The notes beneath the pieces are model-generated. The model ran no database searches. It worked only from the letters and a program-made list of their open reading frames with translations, and was not told the origin of the DNA. Of a stretch of 64,000 nucleotides of DNA, positions 46,458-59,080 are shown in pieces. Origin of the DNA: Beaufortia kweichowensis (Eukaryota; Chordata; Actinopteri; Cypriniformes; Gastromyzontidae); the NCBI GenBank assembly GCA_019155185.1, contig CM032794.1, forward strand, positions 8,595,988-8,659,987, given 5' to 3'. Positions within the stretch are counted from its first letter, which is position 1. Each line of letters begins with the position of its first letter. A program made the position numbers and the translations under genes.

Positions 46458-49400
46458 ATGTCTGAGGAAGTTGCCTGTTCAAAACCAGAGGGAGAGACAA
46501 GAGAAGCTGAAAACGGCGTGGAAATAATTATCAAACTGACCAGTGAAGATCCAGTAAATAATCCAGATCATAATGTCGACCAGCAGACAGATGAAGACAC
46601 AGAGACTAACTTTGATCACCTCAGACCAAACCGGGGTTTTAAAGGTTTGTCCATTATATGTATGTACTGTTGAGTTTTTTTTACTTTCTTAAAGGGTTAT
46701 GACATATCACGTACAGAATGGTTGGCTACGTCTACGTTTGTTAAACACTGTTGTTTTCTCCCAGTTTGAAAGTGTCATACACAGTTTAAGTGGTCCATAC
46801 ACATACAGCTGTATCGTGCTGAAAAAACAATACCGATATGTTTTTATTCAAAAGGGTATAACCAGAGTTCTTATATTACAATTATTTTCAGAGTTATTTC
46901 AGGCAGAAGATGACGATGATGATGACAGCGGGACTCATTATCTAAACATCGACGAAGGACCTTGTACTAATCTACGGCGAGCGGAGAGGCCAGGAAATGG
47001 AGGACTGCCAGACACCTTCCAGACAGATCACCTTTTGTACTATGAAAGATTCAAAGCATATCAAGACTATATGCTTGGTAACAGTTCTTAAGTTATAAAT
47101 GGATTCAAACCAAATATGCCACAACACTAAATGGGTTAAAATGTATTAATGTTTGATAGGTGACTGTAAAACATCTGAAGTGGAGTCCTTCACTGCCGAG
47201 TACCTTGAGAAGATTGTGGAGCCATGTGATTGGCAGGCTATATGGCACACGGATGTGTTTGATGTGCTGGTCGAAGTAAGTGGATAACGGTGTTAAATAT
47301 TTAAAACAGATATTTGGGTATCTACTGTGAAAACATTAACTGTTGAAGCATTTACATACATGGACTTTTAAAAACTTGACGGTTGGTGCTGTAGGTTGTC
47401 GATGTGGAGTGTAAAGAACTAAAGGCGAAGGTGGAGATGGTGGTACCCATGCAGTGTGAAACCAGAGGCTGTGAACTTACCGAAGAATCCATGAAGGCCC
47501 TGCTGGAGGCCACGCTTCATAAAGTGCCTCTTCTGGAACTGTCTGTGGTCTATGATGAGTCGGGAGACTTTGATCAGACTGCTTTGGCTCTGGAGCACCT
47601 CAGGTTAGTTTACCTGTTAATGTAGTAAAACTTAAGTTTTTGTTTTAGCTGAAGTGCATTTGTGAGCTTCATTTCAGGTGCACAGCAAAATGTTATGTTA
47701 TTGGGCAATTTCACGAAAATGTCAACTTTACCATGAAAATGATTTTACCAAAGGTTTTCACCATACCGATTAGCTTAGATGTTAATAGTTGGTGGTTTTA
47801 CTACCCATGTGAGGTCTCTCTCAAAGTTTTTAAAAAAGTGTTTAAAGCATGTTTTTTTATAGTCGGGTAAAGAGCTGTTTCAGGAATTGTCACATCCTTA
47901 ACTGTCCATATTCCTCATAAATGAGCACATGAAAATTGAAATAACAAAGTTTTAGTTATGCGAAGAGTCTTTTTATCTTGTCATTTTGTGTGTCTGTTGG
48001 CATGGACAAAATCCACTGCAATACCCCAAAAATGTAGAATGTCTGCCACTTCGGGGTGTTTGTTATGCAGATCCATAGCCTGAATACTAAACTCACCTGA
48101 AACTTGGTTTGTGATTCTGAAAGTTTTTTTTCTCCAGTAACTGACTGCTTTGTCAGCTTTCTTCTATCATTTTCACTCTTCCATCTCCTCATATCATCCC
48201 TCTCTCTGTCTCACTCTCTCCTGATTCCTTCATATTGCAATGGACATCTTATTCCCACAGGTTTTTCTATAAGCATATCTGGAGGAAATGGGATGAAGAA
48301 GATGAAGATGATGATTTTGATTACTTTGTTCGGTGTGTGGAGCCCCGTCTCAGGCTGTGAGTGTCTTCTGCATGTAATCCGTCATACCACCAACTGTGTT
48401 GGTCATAAATATGCTCTGACCACAGGGTGGCAGTGTGTACAAACTAATGGTCAGTACATAGAACGATGCCAGCAGACTAGAAATGGCTTCATGAGTAATG
48501 CAAAGTAAATTACTTGGCTAATAACGCATAGTGTCTTTATTAAATAAGCTGTTTAATGTTTGTGTCAAATGTATTTAAATATAAAAGGCTAATGGCACAA
48601 TTGTGACATGTCTCCCTGTCTATTCACAGTTATTATGATATTTTGGAGGATCGTGTTCCAGCCGGTCTTGTAGCCGAGTATCACTCACTCCTAGCGTTGT
48701 GCTCGGAGAAGTTTAAGGAGTTCTCCAGCCTGAGAAGTGGCCTAAACAGCGACTCCGAATCCGAACTAGACAACGTGTCCATGGTGGAAGGGCTGCGCAT
48801 GTACGAGCAGCTGGAATCGCTTAGACGCAAACTGCGTATCATTGAAAACCCGCTGCTCAGGTTAATACTGCTTTCTGTGATGGATAACTGTCATGCACAT
48901 GTATGCCAACAGCATGGCGCAATTCTTCAACTCCCATTTAATCAGTCGAGTAACTCGATCAATAGAAATGCGATTAATTTTGCTACTGGGAATTATTGAA
49001 GTATTGAATTTTTACTTTTTTCAAACCCTGGGATCAATATGCACTGTTCCATAATTAATCATCAGACCCATTTTTTTTAGTATGCCAGTTTCCTGATTTT
49101 CTGGATAGAAAGCCTTTCTGACTCGAGCAGCTGTTTGTGAGCGAGGGCTGTGGAAAGGGTTCTTTGTTAGTTCAATGGTTTGCTGACCCACAGTGTTCAT
49201 TGCAGGTATGTTCTGGGCTACAAGGTGAACTCTGGTCAGCAGTCATGCAGGGCGAAAGGGCTGCGTCCTGCCGGAGGCCGAGTGGTCCACCTGGTATCTG
49301 AGTCGGCCACAGTTCACCAGCTTCAAAGCTTGATAACTGACAAACTGATGCCCCACTACTCCAGTGATGAGTTTGAAGTGCAGGTATGAGTATATCCCTG

Positions 49401-52400
49401 CCCCTTTTTATTACACAGTCGGTCAGAAGACCTTACACTCACCTTTGCAGGATAATTGTGTTGTTTTCAGATGTACTGCCATTGTAATTGGAGGTTGTGA
49501 GAGGAGGGTCATGACATCTGTACTATGAAAGAATAGAAGAACATCTTAGTTTTTAGTAATGACAAGGCGTTCGGGTGGAAAATATGGTATTTGAGATGGC
49601 AAATGTCACTTTAGCTGTGCATAGAATTGAATCTGGGATGGTCTGATCATTAAAAAGGCGGCAGGTAGAGCACAAATCCTCTCACAAATGCTGAAAGTAA
49701 TGCGTCTCTCTGCGCCTGACCACTGTCTTTTAATTTCTTGGGTTTTACCTCTTAAAGGTTAATATCTGCCTGACAGTGCTGGCCGCCTCAGAGCTCTTAG
49801 AAAAAATCAAATCATCGATTTTACCCACGCTAATATAATTTTATGACCGATAGGACTGAGTGAATAATTTTACCAGTAAAATCTGAAGTGCACTGGAGGA
49901 TTTCTTCCTCCTCCATCTTTGCTTAAAGATTAAAGGGTATCCAGGCTCTATGGGATTGTTTAGTTGGGTAGATGGGGGTTGAAATGAGAGAGCAGTTGTT
50001 AGGATATGATCAGTGATGTGTCATGGTGCTATAATGGGGGGTTTGTTAAAACAATGTGTTCATGTTTGATCTTTCTTTATTCTATGAACTAGTGTTCATT
50101 CCTTGAGTTTATTCCGTGTAGCCTGGCACACATTGTAGTTTGTTCAACATGTATAAGGCAAACATTTTAAAATTCAATGTTTTCATTATTTTTCTTTAGG
50201 ACAAAGGGTGATTTGAGTTAGACTAATGCGGTGTGTGTTGTTTGACCCCAGTTTCACAGTGACCCGGTGTTTGCGGTCAACGCGTGCTATGAAGGGGACG
50301 TGGTCATCGTGTGTCCTGGACTCTACAGCATCACAAACTCCATCAGTATCGTCGACTCTATTGAAGTGGAAGGTAATCACGTGATTTGCTTTCAAAAAAG
50401 TATTTCCTTGCACTTTTGAAAAGTTTCACGTAAAGTTAGTGTTTGAAAGGTCACTTTGTAAAGAAGCATAGTCATAAATTTGTGGATTTATCTAGCATCA
50501 AAAACGCATTTTGAGAGCCGTTCTCAAAGGTTTACATTTTCAGGCCCCCAAAATGCTATTGTCTTCATCGGTTTTTAATACATTTGTGTTTGTGTTGTAG
50601 TATATTTGTGCTGCAGTGGTGTAGAAGTATTGACCTTTATCCCCTGAGTGATTGATTTTCACACTCCCATCTAAAACTCAGAGGATATTACCTTTATGTA
50701 TGATTCTTTTCTCCTTAATAAAGCTTTGTGATACGGCATGCTTCATAACAGTAAGTCAATAGTCTGGCACAGGGCCTTGTTTGTCACAATGGCTCCCTGG
50801 ATGTGTGTAAAGCGGACACTGCAACCGGTGCGTGATATCAGGAAGCCTGTCGAGGTAATTGAGCTGGATGGTGCAATAACCGCCAAGCGATGATGGGGCC
50901 AGAAATGAAAACGTGTAGAACGCGCGGGCATGCGAGCGGTAAGAACGCAGGGTCAGGGTCGAGTCTCTTTATGCAAATGGGCGACCTGCAAAGTCAGATA
51001 GCGATGAAGTCAAATGAGGAAGAGGAAAAGAGGCCTTGAGGACACTGTTAAAAATATGAAGGTTTTGTGTGCTTTGTCGGTCCCTCCCGCGGTGCCTGGA
51101 AAGCCCTGAAAATTGAGATAACGACACAGGCGGCTGCTGGCTCTACTGCAGAAGAGCAACTCAATTAGACCACTGCCAAATTACCATAAACCGACTCCGC
51201 TCCCTCGCTAAAGGTCTTTGATATTTAGCAAGAACGTTGCATGCGTCTCAAGCTGCAGCTTTATCACAAAGATTATTTGGAGGAGCTGTAAGTAATTTTG
51301 TTTTTAGTAAAGAGGCTCATTGAGACAATCAAGAGTGGGTTTTGTAGAGGAAGAAGCTGGTTTGTGATTCACACCATCCTGAGCATCCCACCGCTGTCAA
51401 TTACGATGAGATCTTCGAGCGAATCCACTGCCGTTACCTGCAGATGTGGAAATGGGGATGGCGGCGTGACCTTACTGGTCTATATTCAGCCCTTGGCATT
51501 TGAAAGGAGTTTGTGAGAGCTGACCAGCCCGCTGAAGTTCATCGGGGTATTGTTAGAAAACTCCAGGAAAAAACCTGCTTGAGGATCATCTGTCAAAGAG
51601 CGATGCGTAATGAAGCCAGGCTGTCAAACTCTGCTGTTTTAAACTGCGTCTCTCTCTGACCCGTCACTATTATCTGAAACTGAGATGGCGCTGGGCTGAC
51701 CTCTCAGTCATCGTTTTTTTTACTATTGTAGACTTAACACGCTTGTTGATGGTCATTTAAGCACATCGTTACTTGGAAACCATGTGTCTAGATCGAGAGA
51801 CTGTTTCATTTCCATAGAGAATTAGATTCTTGATGGAAAGGTTTTGCTTAATGAGATGTCCTTAGCTGAATGCTATGCCTGGTGATAAATGGCAGCGATC
51901 CATCAGGGTTAAGGGCCTGTCAGTTTCCCTTAAAGTGATAGTTTACACTGAAATCATTTACTGACCATGTTGTTCCAAACCTGTATTTTTTAAAGAGAAA
52001 AATGAATCATTTCATAAATTGCTTGCCTCATGTCATCGCAGATATGTGTAATTTCCTTTCTTCAGCTAAACAGACAAATAATTTTGTATTAAGTTTTGTC
52101 ATGTTATCTTGTTAGAATTTCAGTTTGAAATTCTTAAGAAATAATACAATAACTTAAAAACACACCGAGTAAACAACCATTCACTTGTTGTATTTCAAAT
52201 GAAAACATCAATATTCTTCATAATCTCTGTTTTTGTGTAACTCGTGGCTTATATAAAGCACTAAGAATCTCAATGAGGCATCAATAAAGCTTTTTCATTT
52301 CAAAGCATTTCTCTCTCTTCTTAGGATACGGTCTGCCAGACGAGGTGGTGATCGAGAAGCGTAACAAAGGTGACGCTTTTGTGGAGTCGACGGGAGCGAA

Positions 52401-55275
52401 CGTCAAACTCTCCAATCTGAAGTTCATCCAGCGCGACGCCATCGAAGGCATCTTATGTGAGCTTCAGATGGATCGTTCTATCCCATTTCTTCTTCACCAA
52501 CAGTGTCCTCTGAGAACAGTCTTCAGTTAATAAATCTTAAGGGACTGCTGCTCTTGAATGGCTTAGCAAGCAATATATCCACCAGAGGCCTGACTGGCAC
52601 TATTGCTCAGACGTTCATGTGGTCTCTAAGGCAACTGAAAAACTGAGTCACTTTCTGTTTGTTTTGTTCCAAAATGTAGTAAACTGCTTTCTTGCCTATG
52701 ATGACTCTTTACATATGCAGCTACATTTAAGTGCAATTAGATGTTCTGCACTATAGTTCACCCCAAAATAAAAACTCTCATCATTTATTCACCCATATGC
52801 CATTCAAAACCTGAAAATGACAAAAGAAGATATTTAGAGAAATCTTTATGTGGTTAATGGGGGGAGATGGTTTGGTTACCAATGTTCTTTAGAATATCTT
52901 CTCTTGTGTTCTACAGATGAAAGAAAGTTTAAGTAAGTAAATAATGAAATAACTTAAGCTATTGGTCAGCCATAAGGGATGTAAATCTGTATCACAGGTT
53001 GCAGCTGTTAAAATTTGCTTTCTGTGGGATTTTCTGATCCGTTCATGATAAAAGTCCTGCATTTCTTCTATGTCTGTAATGTGACTGAAAGTCTGGCTTT
53101 CTTCTTAGTCTCTTACATCTTCCTGTCGTTGTTTTTTTCCCTCCGTCTTTCTATTCTTCACCCTTTGTCTGTCGTCAGGTGTTCGTCAGGGGAAACTGGA
53201 AATGGAAAATTGTGTGATGCAGTGCGAGACCACAGGTGTGATTGTGCGATCAGCAGCCCAGCTGACCATGAACATATGTGACCTTTATGGCTCGAAGGTA
53301 AGCAGCGATTTATACTCCCACATTATTTCTCCCGGAAGAATTCGTTTTCAAAATCGGTGTCATCAGTGTAATTTATCTGGCCTTTACGGTAGCGATTACA
53401 GTTAATGCTACATGTGATACAGGTGGGAAATGTCTTAACTGCATAGCTCAGCAGGAGTACAAGCCAGGAGCTTTTTTTGATTGAATTACCACCATCCATT
53501 TACTAAAGAGCCTCTTTATCATTGACCGACGTCCTTATCGTTTTGATGGTCGCTGTGTGCTTTCTTCAGGGGGCTGGTGTGGAGATCTACCCTGGGAGCG
53601 TATGCAGTCTGGTGGGCAACGGCATCCATCATTGCAAGGAGGGGATCCTGATTAAGGTGAGGAAGATGGATGAGCTTTGGCTCTTCTAAACGCCTATAGA
53701 GTAGCCCGCCTACCTCCCGGTTACCACTAATGGTTTCCTGGGCAACTGGAAGTGTCTTGCCAGACCCAACATTGTCATGCTGTAGAACTGTCTTAGTGTT
53801 GGACAAATGATCTAGTGGATTAAAGCTGGGTTTAGAAGTCCCTCAGGGAAGTCTACCCTGTTAGCGTGTTAGTGGAATGGGACTTGGCCGGCCACCGTCG
53901 GGCGTCTTTGATGGTAATGGTTTTAAGCTGTGTCACCAGAGGTCAGTACACTCATGCAGTTCAGAGGAAATCTGTGTCGGTAGACACAAATCTTTAAAAA
54001 AAAATTGGATGATTGTGGAAAATATTATGGGGTTCAGAGGCCAGCGTGATCACGCACCCGTTGATTAATCTATTGTTGAATTGGATGACATTCATATACT
54101 TGGTTATTATCTTACCTTACACCAAATTACATTTTTCAAGCGTGACACGCACGCAAATGCACACACAGGTAGAGGCTTTCCGGGAGGATTTCTTTCTAAT
54201 TACCTCTAGTGGAATAATTGGATTTTATCTGCCTTCCCAACACTTTGTATTTGAGTGCACACGGCACCGCCCCAGCTTCAGTCTTACTCATTTTCCACAT
54301 GTTGCATTAGCCAAAAAAGGTGCAAGTGTGTGTTCACGTTCATTTGTGTAGGCACGCTACGTGTTTACCTCCTGCTGCTTCCCTTTGGCAGGATTTTGCA
54401 GACGAGTTGGATGTCATGCCTAAAATCACCATGGTGAATAATGTGATCCACAACAATCAGGGCTACGGCGTTATCTTGGTCAAGCCAGGTGATGCTGCCG
54501 TGCAGGATCCGCCCGCAGAGCCCAACGCTGCAGGTATCTTTGTCTCATTTCTTCTGTTCCTGTCACCCCATTTCACTCGCCAGTTGGGCATATGCTCACA
54601 TTAACAATACCAGCCTGTTCATTAAAAGCAGTTTTTAAGAAGTACTGTCTGTGGAGGACACCTGCACTGGGTTAGTTTAGTGTCTGGAAAATGTACACTG
54701 CACTTTTACTTCATGCCAACATGAGGGTTTAGACTTCTGAATTATTTTACTGCTTTATGTCCTTGATTTTCTTGTATTTGCAATACTGTAACCTTGCTGT
54801 TTTTTACTTTTACACATCTCATCATTTTTGCCACAAATTAAATAAGCCACAACGAAACTGCCCATTACTGTAAATGGCTCTATGCATGCCTGCATACACT
54901 ACACTACACCCTTGTATAGCGCATGAAGGAGCCCGCAGGACTCCAGAAACGTGTTCCACTTTCTCCTGTAGTAATGTCTGTGAACATATATTCGCTTGCA
55001 TAAAATATTTCTTAAAAATCCCCCCATGGGGCTGTAGGAAGTCCTGACCATAATGACTAGCATCCCAACGGTACGTCTCTTATGGTACATTTTTCCTTCT
55101 GCTGGCTTCGTTTTGGAGAAGAGGAAAGAATGAAAATGGGCTTGACATTCAGTGAAGGGCAGATTTGAATGCAGGAGTGTGCTTAATTTCTTGAACTATG
55201 CTTAGCAGACGGTGTCTCAGCTTAAAATAAATACACCTCACTTCCTGTACATTTTCAGCTCTCATGCCTGCTTTT

Positions 55276-55317
<42 letters not shown>

Positions 55318-56452
55318 AAACTCCCAGTTTGCACATGGAAAAAAGGAGTAGTGCAGTGAGGAATGCAGTTCAAATGGTTTTATTATGGATGTGCTCCTTG
55401 TTTTATATTACAAAACCTGTTTTTCCCTGATATACCTTAACATGTAATTAATGCATTTGCTATTATTATTATTATTATGCTCGTCAGATCAAATCTAGTT
55501 ATTTTAGGTGGTGTAATTAGTAATATTTATAGAGTTGTCTTTAAATATCATTGGTGTATATGAAATATTTAAATTAAATGTTTTATATATAAATTAAACA
55601 AATTGATTTAAATATAAAACAAATGGGAGAGAAAACATGGTATTTTGTTTTTTCTTGCCTTTATTAATTCTCATATATCTTTATAACTTCACATTTGCAG
55701 TATAAGAGCTGACTTTACTAAAGACTGTTTCCTTTTTCTTGTAGAAAATAGGAAATGACTCAAGCCTTTCAGTCAAGTATTACAATGTAGTTTGCGTCAT
55801 TTAATGATTTTATTTTTCTAAAACAGCAGGGTTTAGAAGCAGAAGTCCTTTATTTTGGAATGGACTGTAGATGTAATTCGAACGCATGCTTTTATTGTAC
55901 CCTGTCATTTTCAGGCTGACTATACCCATTCATACCTCTAATGGTTGTGTTCAGTCCATACTTTATGCTTTAACGATGAGGACCTTCATGCGTAGCTGTG
56001 TTTTCTTTGTGAACTTTTGTTAAAGGATTTCTTTTAAAGCTTAAGCTTATGTTAGATCAAAATGCTACCAAGCTACTGCACACATAGATCATATCTATTC
56101 TCTGATGTGTTTGGCAGACGACCCGGAGAAAGAAGAAAGAGAGTCTGAGGACACTGGGGTCAAAACGGATGCAGATGATGGTGATGATGTGCCCAGTGCT
56201 GTGGATGAAGAGGGCCCAGCCATCATACATAGCCGCCCCGTCCCTCCAGATTTCACTGAGGGGAACGATGCCATCAAACAAGAGCTGGTTGCCACGTCAG
56301 CCAAGAAGCAAAGACTTCAGAGGAGTAGGATGAAGGCACTTGGAGCCATGCAGGCCGATGAAAATCTCCTCTCACAGGAAATGTTCATTTCCATTCATGG
56401 AAATCAATTCAAGCACAACGGAAAGGGAAGCTTTGGTACCTTCCTGTATTGA
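46458..56452 (+). CDS. shcbp1: SHC SH2-domain binding protein 1
   Basis: Midzone/midbody protein that binds Shc and centralspindlin and is expressed in dividing cells; relative of Drosophila Nessun Dorma. Thirteen exons in frame: 46458-46644, 46892-47077, 47160-47275, 47395-47603, 48261-48356, 48630-48860, 49206-49383, 50252-50372, 52325-52456, 53179-53297, 53570-53656, 54392-54533 and 56118-56452. The product is 712 residues (human 672, also 13 exons). Seen: acidic N-terminus, LLYYERFKAYQDYMLGD, KHIWRKWDEEDEDDDFDYFVRCVEPRLRL, then a right-handed beta-helix region (from VFAVNACYEGDVVIVCPGLY through NVIHNNQGYGVILVKPG), an acidic insert in exon 13, and a conserved C-terminus ending GKGSFGTFLY. 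The length excess is mainly in acidic segments. Introns 8 and 12 are long. A polyadenylation signal lies at 56,942-56,947. Confidence 0.96.
50740..51690. promoter_or_regulatory. Candidate intronic enhancer block in shcbp1 intron 8
   Basis: About 950 bp of non-repetitive, CpG-bearing DNA with no coding frame. Contains GAGGTAATTGAGC, an octamer TTTATGCAAATG (about 50,971-50,982), CAATTAGACC, CTTTGATATTTAGC and TTATCACAAAG. Its composition differs from the AT-rich flanks, which resemble diluted intron or Angel-like repeats. Reads like a developmental enhancer; conservation untested. Confidence 0.35.
51928..52003. mobile_element. Truncated Angel-like element
   Basis: In shcbp1 intron 8: TTAAAGTGATAGTTTACACTG followed by TTGTTCCAAACCTGTATTTT matches the left portion of the foldback family seen at 6,373. 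Confidence 0.55.
52752..52948. mobile_element. Angel-like foldback element
   Basis: In shcbp1 intron 9: ATAGTTCACCCCAAAATAAA, ATGCCATTCAAAACCTG, AAAAGAAGATATTTAGAGAA, GGTTACCAATGTTC and CTTCTCTTGTGTTCTACAGA appear in family order. Confidence 0.65.
53657..54391. other. shcbp1 intron 11, GC-richer without repeats
   Basis: The first 250 bases include TAGCCCGCCTACCTCCCGG and GGGCAACTGGAAGTG, and later GGCCGGCCACCGTCGGGCG. No coding frame. Could hold a further intronic regulatory element. Confidence 0.3.
55279..55313. repeat. (TC)n microsatellite in shcbp1 intron 12
   Basis: 35 bp of uninterrupted TC dinucleotide. Confidence 0.95.
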
Positions 56453-56959
56453 TGCCATCTATACGGCAAGCACGCACAGACACACTTTACAATTAAAGTC
56501 TATTTATTGCTTATGTCTTCAGATCTCCTGCAAGTTTAATGAGATTATTAAATGCTGTAGGTAAATGAGATGTGAAATTAATTCAAATCATGATGAAGAT
56601 GTATAGGTTTTTTAATTTCTTATGCTTTTAACCACAGTGTGATTTTGGATCAAATCTGTATTGATGTGAAATACTATATTGATCGTATTGATAAACACTA
56701 GAATACCTGTGTGTTACACCTCGTCAGTTCATACGATGATCTTTTTAGTAAAGATCTGGTGCTTAAATGGCAGTCACAGATTCAACACACAAAAGGATTT
56801 GTCAGTGTTCTTTTTCTTGCGTTCTCACCGTTCCATGTTTAGCTTATCCGCACCCTAGTTTATTAATCACTATAGTTTAATAGTCACTGAATATCAAAGG
56901 AAAAGCTGTTTTGTTTCATCTTAATTTTTGTGTTGTGTACAAATAAATGTGTATTGGGT

Positions 56960-58890
56960 AAATCTTCATAAACCTCTTCATGTTTTCTTTACTTTCCAAC
57001 TAGTAAAGAAGCAGGCAACGCCGATTAGGAGAAGAGAGTTGTTGGTTTTGCCAGTATAGAGAAACCATTTGAGAGACACGGAAGCGTTTATTTTCAGCAG
57101 ATTTGAAAGTCTTGTACAACCTCATTACATTATTTGATTATTTATATATTCATTATACATTCATATTACATTTTTTGAATATTACTCATATTCATATTAT
57201 ACATTATTTATATAATACGACATGTTCTGCCAAAACTACATGCATTTTGTTCATTATAGGAAGCTGCAGTGTATATACATTTTTTATAAGGAAAATACAA
57301 TTAGGCACAAAAAGCTTTATGAGATCTTTAAAGTACATTAATGTGAAAAATAGCAGTATGAATTCATTGGAGAAACTCAAAATAATGGTAATGGTTTATT
57401 CTGTTTTCCATTCTTATGCTTTTCTAGCATTGTCAAATTCAGCATTATATCAAGTATATTTATGCATGTAATTAACTTTATTTTTCTGTTTTTGCACTTG
57501 CATATTCTAAAGTAGTGTACAAAAAACAGCAGGCGTGTATATGAAAAGCCTTTTGTCAGTACGGAGTGTAAAATTATTTATACAGTACATTATCTTTATA
57601 CAGGTCACTTAGGGAAAAGAAATCCTTTTTTCTTCTATTTCACAAAATGTCTGTGTTTATTGTGTAGGTCAAAGTCTTTGAGTAGAATCGATGATAAAAA
57701 AACTTTTTTTGAGGAGGAGGGAAAAGGACTCTAGGGGGGGTGGGGGGATTATTGATTTTCTTTTTATTCTTCCACTGATTCTTCACTGGGATATTTTAGA
57801 TGCAACAGCATTAGAGGGGAAAATATGTGACAGGGTTCTTTTGTGGCAATTGTTTTATCTTCAAAGGAGGTGTTACACCCCGGACAGACCAAAGCCAGAG
57901 CTTGCGGTCATGGAGGACTCTAAAAAGTGTCCCGTTTTGAAGCCGTGTCCTTCAGACCAGCGAGCGGTCCGTGAAACAATGGTGCTCATTGTTCCGGATA
58001 AGGGCGACTGTCAAAGCTGCTGTTTCACCCCTGTTTTGTAACACAGCATTCCCCTGGTGCAGTTTGAGAGCAAGCGTAAACATCACTATCCTCTCGGTTT
58101 TTCTCAATGCTATGATGACCTTCATCTTTCCTCATTCGTGTCTAGTGTTTGCTCATTAATTGAGAATGACGGTTTCACCTCCCAATGTTAATGTACGATG
58201 TTGCACGTGAACGCTTGAGTTTCCTACGCTGCTAGTTTAGACTTCAAACAGAAGAAAGCAGTGAATAAGGTCTGATTAATTAGCAGTGCTGTGTGTTAAT
58301 TAAATGTCAGGGTGCATTGTCCTCCTGAGGTTGGATCTCTGCTGTGTGTTTAAACGTTTTATTTAATTCATTCTTTATAGGGAAGTAAGATGGGCAGAAA
58401 ACAGAAGTGAAGGTTTGTTGGGTTCACCTCCATCATTGTTGTCTTGAACTCTTATCAAAATTAAACACTGACACTGAGCAGGTCAGGTTATAAAAGAGTG
58501 AAAGTATAGATGAAGTCTGAAATTAAATTAAATTAGGTCAAGTTTTGTCTTCACTGCAAAAAGGAAATCAAAGGAAGTAGAAAAAGCTTATTTCTAGAAA
58601 ATGTGTCTTTTTTTGTCATGATAGATAAAAAGCCTTATAAAATACATTGCATACTAGACTATATATCTTAATGTAGTAAATGTGTTCTTATTTGGCCTTG
58701 ACAGGTAAATATTAACTCCTTTTGAGCAAGATTTACTAGAAACAAGCAACAGTTATAAATAGTTTTGACCGTTATAAAAAGCTTTTGTGCATGTTTGGTT
58801 AGATTGTTGTGCTAATTTTAAGACTAATGCAAAAAAATGAATTTCAAGAGTCTTTAGAAAGGAATTACCAAGAGTACTCCTATACACTGC
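56960..58890. other. Intergenic DNA downstream of shcbp1, no gene seen
   Basis: AT-rich. A 116-codon plus-strand frame at 57,691-58,041 shows no recognisable domain and no splice context. A GC-richer patch at 57,870-58,060 may be regulatory. Confidence 0.45.
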
Positions 58891-58891
58891 C

Positions 58892-59080
58892 TATAAAAAG
58901 TTCCAATACCCAGTTTTAAGCATTTTTGTCTAGTTTTAAGATCCTACAGTATTTTAAGTGACTAGATTTAGTATTGGATATTCTAGTTTTAATGCACAAA
59001 TTCATTATTTATAAAAAGTTCCAATACCCAGTTTTAAGCATTTTTGTCTAGTTTTAAGATCCAATAGCATTTATTAGTGA
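58892..59080. repeat. Direct duplication, period 118 bp
   Basis: TATAAAAAGTTCCAATACCC begins at 58,892 and again at 59,010. The following 50 bases (TTTTAAGCATTTTTGTCTAG, TTTTAAGATCC) are shared. Copies then diverge but both continue with AGTGACTAGA. A local tandem duplication, partly decayed. Confidence 0.9.

Noticed and set aside
47690..48000. Possible transposon fragment in shcbp1 intron 4
   Set aside because: Some words look familiar from fish repeats, but I could not define ends or a family.
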